64,000 nucleotides of DNA, taken from Rhodanobacter sp. AS-Z3. GTDB taxonomy: Bacteria > Pseudomonadota > Gammaproteobacteria > Xanthomonadales > Rhodanobacteraceae. How positions within the stretch are numbered: position 1 is the first letter of the stretch; every line of letters begins with the position of its first letter. Where the stretch lies: positions 2,379,001 through 2,443,000 of the forward strand of contig NZ_CP119392.1 in the NCBI RefSeq assembly GCF_029224025.1, written 5' to 3'. Positions 51,358 to 60,299 of the stretch are shown here, one piece after another. The notes under the pieces are model-generated. The model saw only the letters and a list, made by a program, of their open reading frames with translations, ran no database searches and had not been told where the DNA came from. Made by a program: the position numbers and the translations under genes.

Positions 51358-52344
51358 ATGCCGGTCATGCTGGGTCAATCCAAGGTTTTCGGGCAAATGC
51401 TCGCGCAACTGCATTGTTATTCCCGGTGCGACGTGCAAATTCTTCTGGAAGGCGAGACAGGAACTGGGAAGGAGCTCGCCGCCCGGGAAATTCACTACGC
51501 CAGCGAGCGCCGTGAGCGACCGTTTGTTCCGGTCAATTGCGGTGCGCTGCCTGACACACTGATCGAGAATGAACTCTTCGGCCATGAGCGTGGTGCCTAT
51601 ACCGATGCCAAAAGCGCACAGCCGGGGCTGATCGAGCACGCGCGCGGCGGCACCCTGTTTCTTGATGAGGTGGATTCGCTGTCCATCAAGGCGCAAGTGA
51701 CTTTGCTGCGCTTTCTTGAGAACAACGAATATCGACCGGTGGGAGGCGGTGTGACGCGATTTTCGAACGCGCGCATCGTCGCGGCTACCAACGCCAGTCT
51801 GGAGACGCAGGTAGCGGCCGGCCTGTTTCGGCGCGATCTGCAGCATCGGCTCAACGCCCTGCATGTGCGTCTGCCTCCATTGCGTGAGCGCGGTGGAGAT
51901 GTACCGATGCTTGCCGAGCACTTCCTTCGGCAAGTCTCCCAAAGTATGGACAGGCCTGCCAAGCATTGGAGCGCTGGAGCTTTGCGCGTACTGGATGCGC
52001 ACGATTGGCCTGGCAATGTACGTGAACTGGAGAATGTCGTATTGCGTTCTTACCTGGGCACGGACGGGGCAGTGATAGACGCGTTCACTCTCGATGGTCT
52101 CATCACATCCGTGTCGAACATTTCATCGCACTCGCCGGCAAGCACGCTCCAGGACGATGGCGAGCTTCATTACGTTTCTGCAAAGCACAATGCCATGAGT
52201 GCGTTTGAGCGATCCTACCTTTTTGGCCTGATGACGAAGACTTCCGGAAACATTACCGCCGCGGCGCGTCTTTCCGGTACGGACCGGCGACAGCTTGGAA
52301 AGCTGCTCAAGAAGCATTGCATTGAGACGGGTGTGTTTCGGTAG
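51358..52344 (+). CDS. Sigma-54-dependent transcriptional activator without a receiver domain
   Basis: A 328-residue bacterial enhancer-binding protein. It begins directly with the AAA+ domain: Walker A LEGETGTGKELAAREIH near 33, Walker B GGTLFLDEVDSL near 97, sensor II/arginine-finger region FRRDLQHRLNALHVRLPPLRERGGD, and a C-terminal Fis-type HTH (ITAAARLSGTDRRQLGKLLKKH). There is no receiver or sensory domain, as in HrpS and PspF, so its activity must be set by level or partner. The sigma-54-contact loop reads GAYTDA instead of GAFTGA (near 79-84). An in-frame TGA precedes the ATG by one codon, so the protein is not truncated. Its neighbour is a -24/-12 promoter. Confidence 0.92.
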   Translation: MPVMLGQSKVFGQMLAQLHCYSRCDVQILLEGETGTGKELAAREIHYASERRERPFVPVNCGALPDTLIENELFGHERGAYTDAKSAQPGLIEHARGGTLFLDEVDSLSIKAQVTLLRFLENNEYRPVGGGVTRFSNARIVAATNASLETQVAAGLFRRDLQHRLNALHVRLPPLRERGGDVPMLAEHFLRQVSQSMDRPAKHWSAGALRVLDAHDWPGNVRELENVVLRSYLGTDGAVIDAFTLDGLITSVSNISSHSPASTLQDDGELHYVSAKHNAMSAFERSYLFGLMTKTSGNITAAARLSGTDRRQLGKLLKKHCIETGVFR

Positions 52345-52500
52345 TGGATCGCTGCGTTTTCACCGTCTGCTCTCAAGGCATGGTCGGAATGCGCAAGCTC
52401 CAGATCCCATTCGTTCGCAAGCCAATCGCCATTGTCCCCACCTCATTCGCGCTTGGCGGGCGAAGGGCCTTGAGGGCAAGGCAGTACCTCTGGGTGTGAG

Positions 52501-52531
52501 TTGACCCACCTGCACCATTGGACCGGGTCAA
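52501..52531 (+). promoter_or_regulatory. Inverted repeat, candidate enhancer for the activator
   Basis: TTGACCC (52501-52507) and GGGTCAA (52525-52531), a perfect 7-bp inverted repeat with centres 24 bases apart. It is about 70-100 bases upstream of the -24/-12 promoter, within the usual range for upstream activating sites of Fis-type activators. Confidence 0.45.
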
Positions 52532-52597
52532 ACCTTACCCAGTTGTTCGCCTGATCATCGCAGACCGGCCATTTAGCGCCATTTTTCATTGCGATGG

Positions 52598-52613
52598 TTG
52601 GCACGGTGATTGC
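52598..52613 (+). promoter_or_regulatory. Sigma-54 (-24/-12) promoter of the injection-system operon
   Basis: TTGGCAC-GGTGA-TTGC: the -24 GG (52600-52601) and -12 GC (52612-52613) are spaced exactly as RpoN promoters require and every consensus base is present. It is 30 bases upstream of the first small gene of the cluster and downstream of the activator gene. Confidence 0.85.
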
Positions 52614-52642
52614 CTCAGTCCCCAGTGACATGGAGGTGACGC

Positions 52643-52912
52643 ATGAACCATCGGCAAATCCCGGAGCACGCTGACTGCTGTGAAGTGGAGTGCGCGGTAC
52701 TGGGCTATTTGGCGCAGCACCCCGATGCCGCGGACACGCTCGATGGCATCGTGAGCTGGTGGTTGCCGACGCAACGCTACGAAGCCGAACGCCAATGCGT
52801 AGAGAAAGCGCTGGAACACATGGTCGAGCGGGGCCAGTTATGCCGCGACCACCTTCCCGGCGGCAGTGTGCTTTACGCACTGAGACATGCCAACCATTCG
52901 CGGCTGCACTGA
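52643..52912 (+). CDS. Small winged-helix-like protein, first gene of the injection-system operon
   Basis: An 89-residue protein preceded by GGAGGTGACGC, a strong ribosome-binding site. CEVECAVLGYLAQHPDAADTLDGIVSWWLP, then EAERQCVEKALEHMVERGQLCRDHLPGGSVLYAL, reads as a winged helix with a C-terminal hairpin. It is the first gene after the sigma-54 promoter. It may be a regulator of the cluster; I do not recognise a named family. Confidence 0.65.
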   Translation: MNHRQIPEHADCCEVECAVLGYLAQHPDAADTLDGIVSWWLPTQRYEAERQCVEKALEHMVERGQLCRDHLPGGSVLYALRHANHSRLH

Positions 52913-53205
52913 CCAATGCACACCGTCATGGCCAAGAACGCCGACATGTCAGCCCTCGCAAAATTTCCGAGCACCGGTATCGCGGGGATGCCCAGCAGTG
53001 CTCGAGCCATTGCGGTGAGCGCCGCAACGAAGACGGACAGCTGGCCGCATACCCGGCTCGGCATGTATGCGTTGAACAAGGTCAACCTGTTTGAGCTGCC
53101 GAGTTTCCCCGCAGACGCGCGTGATGGTGTTGGTCGTGAGTCCACCGCGCTGCTCGACCCGGGCTTCGATCACTGCAGTATTCACTGTGAAGCCAGGAGG
53201 CGGGC
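52913..53205. other. Gap with only weak open frames
   Basis: About 290 bases between the small winged-helix gene and the cap gene. An open frame of 102 codons (52916-53224) starts 4 bases after the preceding stop and overlaps the next start by 19 bases. Its sequence (ALAKFPSTGIAGMPSSARAIAVSAATK) shows no recognisable domain. It could be a small real gene or a leader; evidence is insufficient. Confidence 0.35.
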
Positions 53206-53856
53206 ATGCTTTCACATGCTTTGACCATCGTGGCAAACGAACTGGAGCGACACTTGGCTGACGCATACGGCGCGCCGGCAGTGTCGCCCCAGGTGCGCCT
53301 TGGCAACATCGCCGAGGGCGTGGGTGGTGGCAGTCCCGGGGCGATTCCGCGCGACGTGCTTGCGTTCTCGATGATCAATATCCGCGAGGAGAAGACGCTC
53401 AAGAATCTGGTCCAACCTGTGCGCAACGATGCCACGTTGCGCGTGCAGTACCAGAACCCGGCGCTCTACCTGAATTTTCACATCATGGTTGTGGCAACCC
53501 ACACCAGCTACACCAATGCGTTGCTGCTGCTATCGCGCACGATCAAGTTTTTCCAGTTCAACAATGTCTTCAACCAGAACTCGGTGGCGCCGGATTCATT
53601 GACCACCAATGCGCCCACCAATCCGCTGGATCAACTCGAAACGTTCAAGCTGATTTTCGACATCTATTCGCCGACCCTGGAAGAGGTAAATCATCTGTGG
53701 GGCACATTGGGTGGCAAGCAGTACCCGTTCGCGCTGTACACGCTGCGCCTGCTGGAGATGACATTCCGTGCCATCCAGGCTGAGGGTGGCCTGATCACCG
53801 AGGTGGCGGGCGATACCTCCTTGCGGTCGTTCCAGCAGATCGGCTTGGGGGGCTGA
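53206..53856 (+). CDS. Injection-system tail-cap protein, DUF4255/Pvc16-like
   Basis: A 216-residue DUF4255 protein: ALTIVANELERHLADAYG at the start, then VLAFSMINIREEKTLKNLVQP, YLNFHIMVVATHTSYTNALLLLSRTIKFFQFNNVF, and LWGTLGGKQYPFALYTLRLLEMTFRA. In PVC/Afp-type systems this family terminates the sheathed tube at the top. It is preceded by AGGAGGCGGGC. It starts the structural block and is followed after 1 base by the next gene. Confidence 0.87.
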   Translation: MLSHALTIVANELERHLADAYGAPAVSPQVRLGNIAEGVGGGSPGAIPRDVLAFSMINIREEKTLKNLVQPVRNDATLRVQYQNPALYLNFHIMVVATHTSYTNALLLLSRTIKFFQFNNVFNQNSVAPDSLTTNAPTNPLDQLETFKLIFDIYSPTLEEVNHLWGTLGGKQYPFALYTLRLLEMTFRAIQAEGGLITEVAGDTSLRSFQQIGLGG

Positions 53857-53857
53857 A

Positions 53858-54877
53858 ATGAGTGAGCGTTCAACTACCTCGTACCGCCGCCTGTTCGAAG
53901 TGCGATTGCTGCATCACTACTGGCTGGATGATGGTGGGCAGCGCTTTGACACGCTTGCGCCAGAGAGGCAGGCCGAGCGTCTGTTGAACTATGAGGTGCG
54001 ACGGCTGCTGCAGGTGACGCCAACACCGTCCACGCTAAGGCAGCTGGGCTCCCAGCGCTGTTTGTTCAAGCCAACCGGGCGGGGTTTCATCGTGGCGGCG
54101 CCGAGCGAAGCGACGTTCGACCCGGCTGCCACGTTCTCGTTCGCGCTGTCGATCGCCAGCGGTGACTGCCTGGACTACACCGCGCTGACCTTCCGACCAA
54201 AGGCCGTGCAGGAAGCTGTCGACCCCACCGATCTGTCACCGTCCCGAGTGATCTATCGCTACAAGGCAGACGTGCCGGTACTGTCCAATCTCACCGGGGC
54301 CAAGCGCACCCTTGGTTCTGGCCAGGTGCTGTTTCTGTCGCGTGACTATCCGGCGCCAGCCGCGAGCGACACGGTAGAGGCCATGGTGCTTTCCGCCGGT
54401 GCCCTGCTGCAACTGACCAGCGACAACCCCGGCGCGACCACCGAACAGTTGGCGGCTTCCGCCGCCGACTTGCCGGTGTTCATGCACCAGGGCGATGTGC
54501 CGGACATCGTGCCGCCGGCCGGCGTGGTCGGTGCGCCGGTGCGTGGTGTGCAGCTCAGCGACGAGATGTCCGATGACGTGTTCGCCCTGATCACACTCAC
54601 CGCGGTGCGGGCAGGTGATGACGACTTCAGCTTCGTCGACGGCACTGGTGCGGCGAAAGTGCCCGCCACCGTCTACGACGTGCGGTTGAAGAACCGGTCT
54701 ACCTGGTGGACCTATCTCGACAAGCGGACCGGCGTGCTCGACGCAGCCGAACCGCAACCGTTGCCGCTGACCTTTTTCGGCAATGCAGGCACCCGGCAGA
54801 AGCCTTCTCAGGGCATCGTGAAAGCGCAGGTGAGCGGCGCGCGCATCACGCAGCTTGTTTCGGAGATCTACATCTAG
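53858..54877 (+). CDS. Conserved injection-system accessory protein of unknown function
   Basis: A 339-residue protein between the cap and sheath genes. The N-terminus (RLFEVRLLHHYWLDDGG) and the long beta-rich remainder (SFALSIASGDCLDYTALTF, FALITLTAVRAGDDDFSFVDGTGAAKVPATVYDVRLKNRSTWW) have no motif I can name. Homologues occupy the same slot in some extracellular contractile injection systems, and it is absent from the classic PVC/Afp set. It has no signal peptide or transmembrane segment. It is possibly a structural or cap-associated protein. Confidence 0.6.
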   Translation: MSERSTTSYRRLFEVRLLHHYWLDDGGQRFDTLAPERQAERLLNYEVRRLLQVTPTPSTLRQLGSQRCLFKPTGRGFIVAAPSEATFDPAATFSFALSIASGDCLDYTALTFRPKAVQEAVDPTDLSPSRVIYRYKADVPVLSNLTGAKRTLGSGQVLFLSRDYPAPAASDTVEAMVLSAGALLQLTSDNPGATTEQLAASAADLPVFMHQGDVPDIVPPAGVVGAPVRGVQLSDEMSDDVFALITLTAVRAGDDDFSFVDGTGAAKVPATVYDVRLKNRSTWWTYLDKRTGVLDAAEPQPLPLTFFGNAGTRQKPSQGIVKAQVSGARITQLVSEIYI

Positions 54878-54931
54878 GTTTTTTCACACCGTCCACTGAA
54901 CCAGTACGCGGAATAGAGGGAGTTCACGGTC

Positions 54932-56320
54932 ATGGCCTACAACACACCTGGCGTCTACGTTGAAGAAATTTCGTCGCTGCCGCCATCAGTGGCTGGCGTC
55001 GCCACGGCGATCCCCGCCTTTATCGGCTACACGCAGCAGGCGATGCTGTCGACGGCTGGCGACCTCACGCTGAAGCCGACGCGCATCGCCGCAATGGTCG
55101 ACTATGAAAAGCACTTCGGCGGTGCCGATCCGGAGCTGAAGATCAAGGTCACCATTGCCAGCGCCGCGGACGGCAGCCTCAACGCGGTAGCGACACTGGC
55201 GGAGGCCGATCGATCCCACCATCTGATGTGGTACGCCTTGCGCCTGTATTTCGACAATGGTGGCGGACCTTGCTACATCTGCTCCGTCGGTGGCTATGGC
55301 GCGCTGGACCTCACCGAACTTGAGAACGGTCTCACTGCGGTCGGCAAGGAGGATGAGCCGACCCTGCTGGTGTTTCCCGAGGCGCAGTACCTCGACATCG
55401 CCGACTGCAAATCGCTCTACGACCAGGCTTTGCAGCAATGCGCGGCCTTGCAGAACCGCTTCGTGATCATGGATGTGCATGGTGGTGCCGTGTCGCTCAA
55501 CGATCCCGGCGCAGATATCAACACTGCGGTGAAGAACTTCCGTGACAACGGCACGCCGGCCAACAACCTCAAATACGGTGCCGCTTACGCGCCAAATCTG
55601 GAAACCACGGTGCGTTTCGCCTATGACGACACCCAGACCCATGTGATTGTCGGCGCCGCCGACTCCACACTCGATACGCTGGAGACGACCAATACCCAGA
55701 ACTACAACCTGGCGCTTGGCGCGATCAACAAGCTGACCTGCAAGTTGCCACCGTCCGGTGCGGTGGCCGGTATTTACGCTGCGGTCGACAACGCACGCGG
55801 CGTGTGGAAGGCACCGGCCAACCTCAGCGTCGCCGATGCGATTCAGCCGACCATCGCGATTGACAGCACGACGCAAGACAGCATGAACGTAGACAGCACC
55901 AGCGGCAAGTCGGTCAACGCGATCCGTGCCTTCACCGGCGTGGGAACCCTGGTCTGGGGTGCACGTACGCTGGCCGGCAACGACAACGAATGGCGTTACG
56001 TCAACGTGCGTCGGTTCTGCATCTTCGCCGAAGAGTCGATCCGCCGCGCCACCCGTCAGTTCGTGTTTGAGCCGAACGATGCCAATACCTGGGTCAAGGT
56101 CAAAGGCATGATCGAGAACTTTCTCACCTCGTTGTGGCGTCAGGGTGCATTGATGGGCGCCAAGACATCGGACGCATTCTCGGTTCAGGTGAGTCTGGGC
56201 AGCACCATGACCGCGCTGGATGTGCTGGAGGGCCGCATGGTGGTGGTAGTGGGGCTGTGCCCGGTGCGGCCGGCCGAATTTATCGTGCTGCGTTTCGTGC
56301 AGACGATGCCCGTGTCCTGA
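54932..56320 (+). CDS. Contractile sheath protein
   Basis: A 462-residue tail-sheath protein whose contraction drives the inner tube. The N-terminus YNTPGVYVEEISSLPPSVAGVATAIPAFIGYT is the signature of phage and eCIS sheaths. The C-terminal core (FVFEPNDANTWVKVKGMIENFLTSLWRQGALMGAKTSDAFSVQVSL ... EGRMVVVVGLCPVRPAEFIVLRFVQ) is the polymer-forming part. Only one sheath gene is seen, unlike the three in PVC/Afp. Confidence 0.95.
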   Translation: MAYNTPGVYVEEISSLPPSVAGVATAIPAFIGYTQQAMLSTAGDLTLKPTRIAAMVDYEKHFGGADPELKIKVTIASAADGSLNAVATLAEADRSHHLMWYALRLYFDNGGGPCYICSVGGYGALDLTELENGLTAVGKEDEPTLLVFPEAQYLDIADCKSLYDQALQQCAALQNRFVIMDVHGGAVSLNDPGADINTAVKNFRDNGTPANNLKYGAAYAPNLETTVRFAYDDTQTHVIVGAADSTLDTLETTNTQNYNLALGAINKLTCKLPPSGAVAGIYAAVDNARGVWKAPANLSVADAIQPTIAIDSTTQDSMNVDSTSGKSVNAIRAFTGVGTLVWGARTLAGNDNEWRYVNVRRFCIFAEESIRRATRQFVFEPNDANTWVKVKGMIENFLTSLWRQGALMGAKTSDAFSVQVSLGSTMTALDVLEGRMVVVVGLCPVRPAEFIVLRFVQTMPVS

Positions 56321-56361
56321 GCCGTTCGTCCCGAGCCGATCTTTTCAACAGGAGTTGAGCC

Positions 56362-56802
56362 ATGAGTCAGCAAGCCTATCCCCTGCCGCGATTCCACTTC
56401 CAGGTGGACTGGGGCGGCACGATGATCAGTTTCACCGAAGTCACCGGTCTGGTGATGGAGCGGGAAAAGATCGAGTACCGCCATAGCGACAGCCAGGACT
56501 TCCACAAGATCGCCCAGCCCGGCTTGCAGAAAACCGCGGCCCTGGTGCTCAAACGCGGCAAGTTCGAAAAGGATGTCGATTTCAACACCTGGTTCGAGGA
56601 CGTCGCCGACGATCGTGCCAACAAGCGCCGTGACGTGATCATCCGCTTGCTCAATGAGAAGCATCAGCCGGTCGCGGCATGGAAGGCCTCGCGCTGCTTT
56701 CCGCTGAAGGTCACTGCGCCGGACCTGAAGTCCGACGCCAACGAGATCGCCATCGAGAGCGTGGAAATCGCCCACGAAGGCCTTAGCCATATCGACGTTT
56801 GA
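56362..56802 (+). CDS. Inner tube protein 1
   Basis: A 146-residue gp19/Hcp-like tube protein: YPLPRFHFQVDWGGTMISFTEVTGLVMEREKIEYRH, then LQKTAALVLKRGKFEKDVDFNTWFEDV. This is the T4 gp19-type tail tube family that stacks as hexamers inside the sheath. It has an AGGAGTTGAGC ribosome site and is followed closely by a second tube gene. Confidence 0.92.
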   Translation: MSQQAYPLPRFHFQVDWGGTMISFTEVTGLVMEREKIEYRHSDSQDFHKIAQPGLQKTAALVLKRGKFEKDVDFNTWFEDVADDRANKRRDVIIRLLNEKHQPVAAWKASRCFPLKVTAPDLKSDANEIAIESVEIAHEGLSHIDV

Positions 56803-56807
56803 CCACC

Positions 56808-57263
56808 ATGAGTGACTACTACCCGCCCTGGAGTTTTTACTACAAGGTCGAGTTCATGCTCGGGGGCAGATCCGCGCCTGCGCCCGATGCACGCTTCCAG
56901 ACGGTTTCGGGGCTGTCAGTGGAGTACGACTTCGAAAGCTTCAAGGAAGGCGGCGAGAACCGCTTCGAGCACAAGTTGCCGGTTCGCACCAAGTACGCAG
57001 ATCTGGTACTCAAGCGCGGAATGCTGATGGGCTCGGCGGTGCTGGACTGGTTCACGGCCGCTTTCAGCGATCGCAGCTTCACGCCCGCGGACATCAACGT
57101 GATCCTGATGAACGAGCAGGGACAGTCGCTGCGTACCTGGAACGTGGTGCAGGCGATCCCGAAGAAATGGTTGATCAGCGACTTGAATGCCAACGAAAAC
57201 AGTTTGGTGATCGAAACCATGGAGTTGTCGTACCGCTATTTCAACCTGCAGGACGGGGCGTAG
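56808..57263 (+). CDS. Inner tube protein 2 (tube-initiator type)
   Basis: A 151-residue paralogue of the preceding tube protein: YPPWSFYYKVEFMLGGRSAPAPDARFQTVSGLSVEYDFESFKEGGENRFEHKLPVRTKYADLVLKRGML. In PVC/Afp a second tube protein (Pvc5-type) starts the tube on the baseplate, which is the probable role here. The ATG at 56808 is preferred over the TTG at 56799. Confidence 0.9.
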   Translation: MSDYYPPWSFYYKVEFMLGGRSAPAPDARFQTVSGLSVEYDFESFKEGGENRFEHKLPVRTKYADLVLKRGMLMGSAVLDWFTAAFSDRSFTPADINVILMNEQGQSLRTWNVVQAIPKKWLISDLNANENSLVIETMELSYRYFNLQDGA

Positions 57264-57288
57264 CCATCAACCACCAAGGCCATAGGAC

Positions 57289-57477
57289 ATGCCGATCGAG
57301 ATCAAGGAACTGCACATCCGCGTCACCGTCTCGGGCAAGCCGCCGGAGGCGCATGGCGCTACCGGCAGCGCGGCGAAACAGGCTGCGGCTGCCGGTGCGG
57401 CGGTGGGCAAGGACGAACTGCTGGCTGAATGCGTGGAGCAGGTCTTTGAACTGCTTCAGGCGCGCAAGGAACGCTGA
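57289..57477 (+). CDS. DUF5908 small protein (Pvc6-like)
   Basis: A 62-residue protein starting MPIEIKELHIRVTVSGKPP, the DUF5908 signature, with a C-terminal helix (DELLAECVEQVFELLQARKER). In contractile injection systems these short proteins are always next to tube and LysM genes; the role is unknown. It overlaps the next gene by its stop (TGATG). Confidence 0.85.
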   Translation: MPIEIKELHIRVTVSGKPPEAHGATGSAAKQAAAAGAAVGKDELLAECVEQVFELLQARKER

Positions 57478-58202
57478 TGGCCGACTCTGGCAAGCACGGC
57501 AAAATGCTGATCCTCGCCTTTGCAGATTCCAAGGCCGCGGAGAACGGTGGGTTGGCCGAGGCCGACGCTTCCTTCGAGGCGCTGATCAATCCGGAGACTT
57601 ACACGCTGTCCTACAAGCTGAAGTTCTCCGAAGGCGGGCAAGGGCAGGGCAGCAGCGGCAAGCAGCTGAAGTACGAATACACCGAGCCGTCGGAGATGGC
57701 TTTCGAGTTCCTGTTCGACAACACCGGCATCATCGATGGCGAAGCGCGCGATTCGATCGCCGATGATCTGGCCACATTCAAGAAAATCCTCATCGACTAT
57801 CAGGGCGACGCGCACGAGCCGCGACATTTCAAGCTGGTATGGGGCAAGAACTCGATCTTCAAAGGCCGCGTCACCGCGGTGGACATTCTCTACAAACTAT
57901 TCAAGTCCGACGGCACGCCGATCCGCGCCACCGCCAAGGTGACCTTCAAAAGCAGCATCGAGGAAGAAAAGCGCGCCGCCAAGGAGGACAAACAGTCAGC
58001 CGACCTGACCCATGTGCGGCGGGTGAAGCTGGGGGACACGCTGCCACTGTTGTGCAAGCAGATCTATGGCGATCCGCGCTATTACCTGCAGGTAGCGGAC
58101 CGTAATGACCTGAGCAACTTCCGCCACCTGACACCGGGCATGACGTTGCACTTTCCGCCGATCGCCAAGACTCAAGGCCAGGGACCGGGAGACACTACGT
58201 GA
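57477..58202 (+). CDS. LysM-containing hub adaptor (Pvc7-like)
   Basis: A 241-residue baseplate protein linking tube to spike. The N-terminal 170 residues are a gp53/gp48-like tail domain (ASFEALINPETYTLSYKLKFSEGGQ ... EMAFEFLFDNTGIIDG). The C-terminus is a LysM-type domain (RRVKLGDTLPLLCKQIYGDPRYYLQVADRNDLSNFRHLTPGMTLHFP). Its end overlaps the spike gene (GTGA). Confidence 0.9.
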   Translation: MADSGKHGKMLILAFADSKAAENGGLAEADASFEALINPETYTLSYKLKFSEGGQGQGSSGKQLKYEYTEPSEMAFEFLFDNTGIIDGEARDSIADDLATFKKILIDYQGDAHEPRHFKLVWGKNSIFKGRVTAVDILYKLFKSDGTPIRATAKVTFKSSIEEEKRAAKEDKQSADLTHVRRVKLGDTLPLLCKQIYGDPRYYLQVADRNDLSNFRHLTPGMTLHFPPIAKTQGQGPGDTT

Positions 58203-59965
58203 GCGACCCATCCACTGTTCCGACTCCGGCCACCCCGGATGTCTGCACCGTCGAGATCCTGATCGACGGCCAGGCAATCCCCGGAACCCTGCATGTGCAG
58301 TCGGTGACGGTGATCCGGGAGCTCAACCGGATACCCTCGGCCGTGTTGCAGATTGACGATGGTGAAGCGTCTACGGGCAGCTTTCCAGCCAGCGACGGCG
58401 ATCTGTTCGCGCCGGGCAAGAGCATCGAGATCCAGTTTGGCTACCGCTCGCAAAACACCAAAGTGTTCAAAGGCAAGGTGGTCAAGCAGCGCCTGAAGGT
58501 GCGCAAAAACGGCAGCACGTTGAGCGTGGACTGCTACGCCGATGCAGTGAAGATGACCACCTCGCGGAAGAGCAAGTACTTCGTCGAGCAGAAGGACAGC
58601 GACATTGCTGGCGCTTTGCTGGATGCGCACGGCCTGGCCAACGACGTCGAAGCGACTACGCCCGACCTGAAGGAAGTCGTGCAATACGAAGCCAGCGACT
58701 GGGATTTCCTGCTTTGCCGCGCCGAGGCGAATGGGCAGGTGGTGCTGGTCGGCGACGACAAGGTCTCCGTGGCCAAGCCCAAATTCGGCAGCACACCGGT
58801 GCTGAAGCTTGGCTACGGCAGCACGGTGCTGGAGCTGGACGTGGAAATGGATGCCCGCTGGCAGAGCAAGGGTATCCAGGCGTTGAGCTGGAACGCGGCC
58901 GACCAGGAGGCCATTCATGCCGATGCCACCGAACCATCGCCACCGGCCGCCGGCAATATCCCCGCCACCGATCTGGCCAAGGTGGTTGGCGATGACGTGG
59001 ACGACATCTTCCACGGCGGCGCGCTCGACGAAGCGCAGCTGCAAGCCTGGGCTGATGCACGCCTGCAGCGGATGCGTCTGGCGCGTCTGCGCGGTCGCGC
59101 GCGTTGCCAGGGTTTCGCTGGCGTGGCACCCGATCAGGTGGTGCAGATTGACGGTATTGGCCAGCGCTTCCAGGGCAAGTTGTATGTATCCGGCGTGCGC
59201 CAGACCGTGGCTGGCGGCAACTGGGAAACCGACGTGCAGTTTGGTCTTGGCCACGAGACTTTCGCCGAGACCCATGAGCTGCGTCCGCTGCCCGCCGGTG
59301 GGTTGCTGCCAGCGGTAGCTGGCCTGCAGATCGGCGTGGTCACTCAGCTGGAAAGCGACCCTGCCGGCGAGGACCGCATCAAGTGCCGTCTGCCGCTGGT
59401 CTCCAGCAGTGAAGACGGCATCTGGGCGCGGCTGGCCACGCTCGATGCTGGCAAGGGGCGCGGCACGTACTTTCGTCCGGAGATCGGCGACGAAGTCATC
59501 GTCGGTTTTCTTGGCGATGATCCACGCTATGCCGTGGTGCTGGGTCAATGCCACAGCAGTGCGCATCCGGCGCCGGAACCAGCCAAGGACGCCAACCAGC
59601 ACAAGGGTTACGTCAGCCGCGAAAAACTGAAGCTCACCTTCGACGACGAGAAAAAAGTGATCGGTCTGGAAACCCCGGCCGGCAACAAGATCCGCTTGTC
59701 CGAAGACGCCAAGGGCATCGTGCTCCAGGACCAGAACGGCAACAGCATCACGCTCGACGGTGACGGCATCACCATCGAGAGCGCCAAGGACCTGGTGTTC
59801 AAGGCGAAGAAGGACGTGAAATTCTCCGGCACCAATATCGAACTGAGCGCCAGCAGCGGCTTCAAGGCCTCCGGCACCGGCACGGTCGAGGTGTCGGGGG
59901 CGCAAACCAAGATCAGCGGTGATGCAACCACCGTGATCAAGGGCGGAATCGTGCAGATCAACTAA
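58199..59965 (+). CDS. VgrG-like spike protein (Pvc8-like)
   Basis: A 588-residue gp27/gp5-type spike. The N-terminal hub domains (VCTVEILIDGQAIPGTLHVQSVTVIRELNRIPSAVL ... LLDAHGLANDVEATTPDLKEVVQYEASDWDFLLCRAEANG) precede the OB-fold and triple-stranded beta-helix. The latter shows hydrophobic/glycine repeats (GNSITLDGDGITIESAKDLVFKAKKDVKFSGTNIELSA). It would pierce the target envelope with the PAAR tip. Confidence 0.93.
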   Translation: MSDPSTVPTPATPDVCTVEILIDGQAIPGTLHVQSVTVIRELNRIPSAVLQIDDGEASTGSFPASDGDLFAPGKSIEIQFGYRSQNTKVFKGKVVKQRLKVRKNGSTLSVDCYADAVKMTTSRKSKYFVEQKDSDIAGALLDAHGLANDVEATTPDLKEVVQYEASDWDFLLCRAEANGQVVLVGDDKVSVAKPKFGSTPVLKLGYGSTVLELDVEMDARWQSKGIQALSWNAADQEAIHADATEPSPPAAGNIPATDLAKVVGDDVDDIFHGGALDEAQLQAWADARLQRMRLARLRGRARCQGFAGVAPDQVVQIDGIGQRFQGKLYVSGVRQTVAGGNWETDVQFGLGHETFAETHELRPLPAGGLLPAVAGLQIGVVTQLESDPAGEDRIKCRLPLVSSSEDGIWARLATLDAGKGRGTYFRPEIGDEVIVGFLGDDPRYAVVLGQCHSSAHPAPEPAKDANQHKGYVSREKLKLTFDDEKKVIGLETPAGNKIRLSEDAKGIVLQDQNGNSITLDGDGITIESAKDLVFKAKKDVKFSGTNIELSASSGFKASGTGTVEVSGAQTKISGDATTVIKGGIVQIN

Positions 59966-60025
59966 TGGCGCTGCGTCTGCTCACGCAGACGTGGCATGGA
60001 TGAATACAAAGGACGGAATCGGGCC

Positions 60026-60295
60026 ATGGGATTCGCTGCAAGAGTGACCGACATGATCGTCAGCACCGCCACCTCGAGCATGCCGGTGCCGATCATTCCG
60101 CCGGGAGATCTGACCGTATTGATTGGTGGCCTGCCAGCGGCGCGGATGAGCGATGGCTGCGGTGTGGACGTGGTGCTGCTGGGTTCGATGACGGTAATGA
60201 TCGGCGGCCTGCCAGCGGCGCGCATCGGTGATCCCACTGGCGCCGGTGGCATGGTCACTGCGCCCGGCTGTCTTACCGTGTTGATCGGAGGCTGA
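60026..60295 (+). CDS. PAAR-domain spike tip protein (Pvc10-like)
   Basis: An 89-residue PAAR-like tip: FAARVTDMIV at the start, then two copies of a TVLIGGLPAARMSD-type repeat (residues about 32-48 and 59-75) and a final CLTVLIGG. In this family the repeats form the cone that sharpens the spike. AAAGGA about 13 bases upstream supports the ATG at 60026 over that at 59996. Confidence 0.85.
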   Translation: MGFAARVTDMIVSTATSSMPVPIIPPGDLTVLIGGLPAARMSDGCGVDVVLLGSMTVMIGGLPAARIGDPTGAGGMVTAPGCLTVLIGG

Positions 60296-60299
60296 GCTC

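Noticed and set aside
58172..59905. A 577-codon minus-strand frame opposite the spike gene
   Set aside because: The spike gene on the + strand is supported by operon overlap and VgrG motifs.
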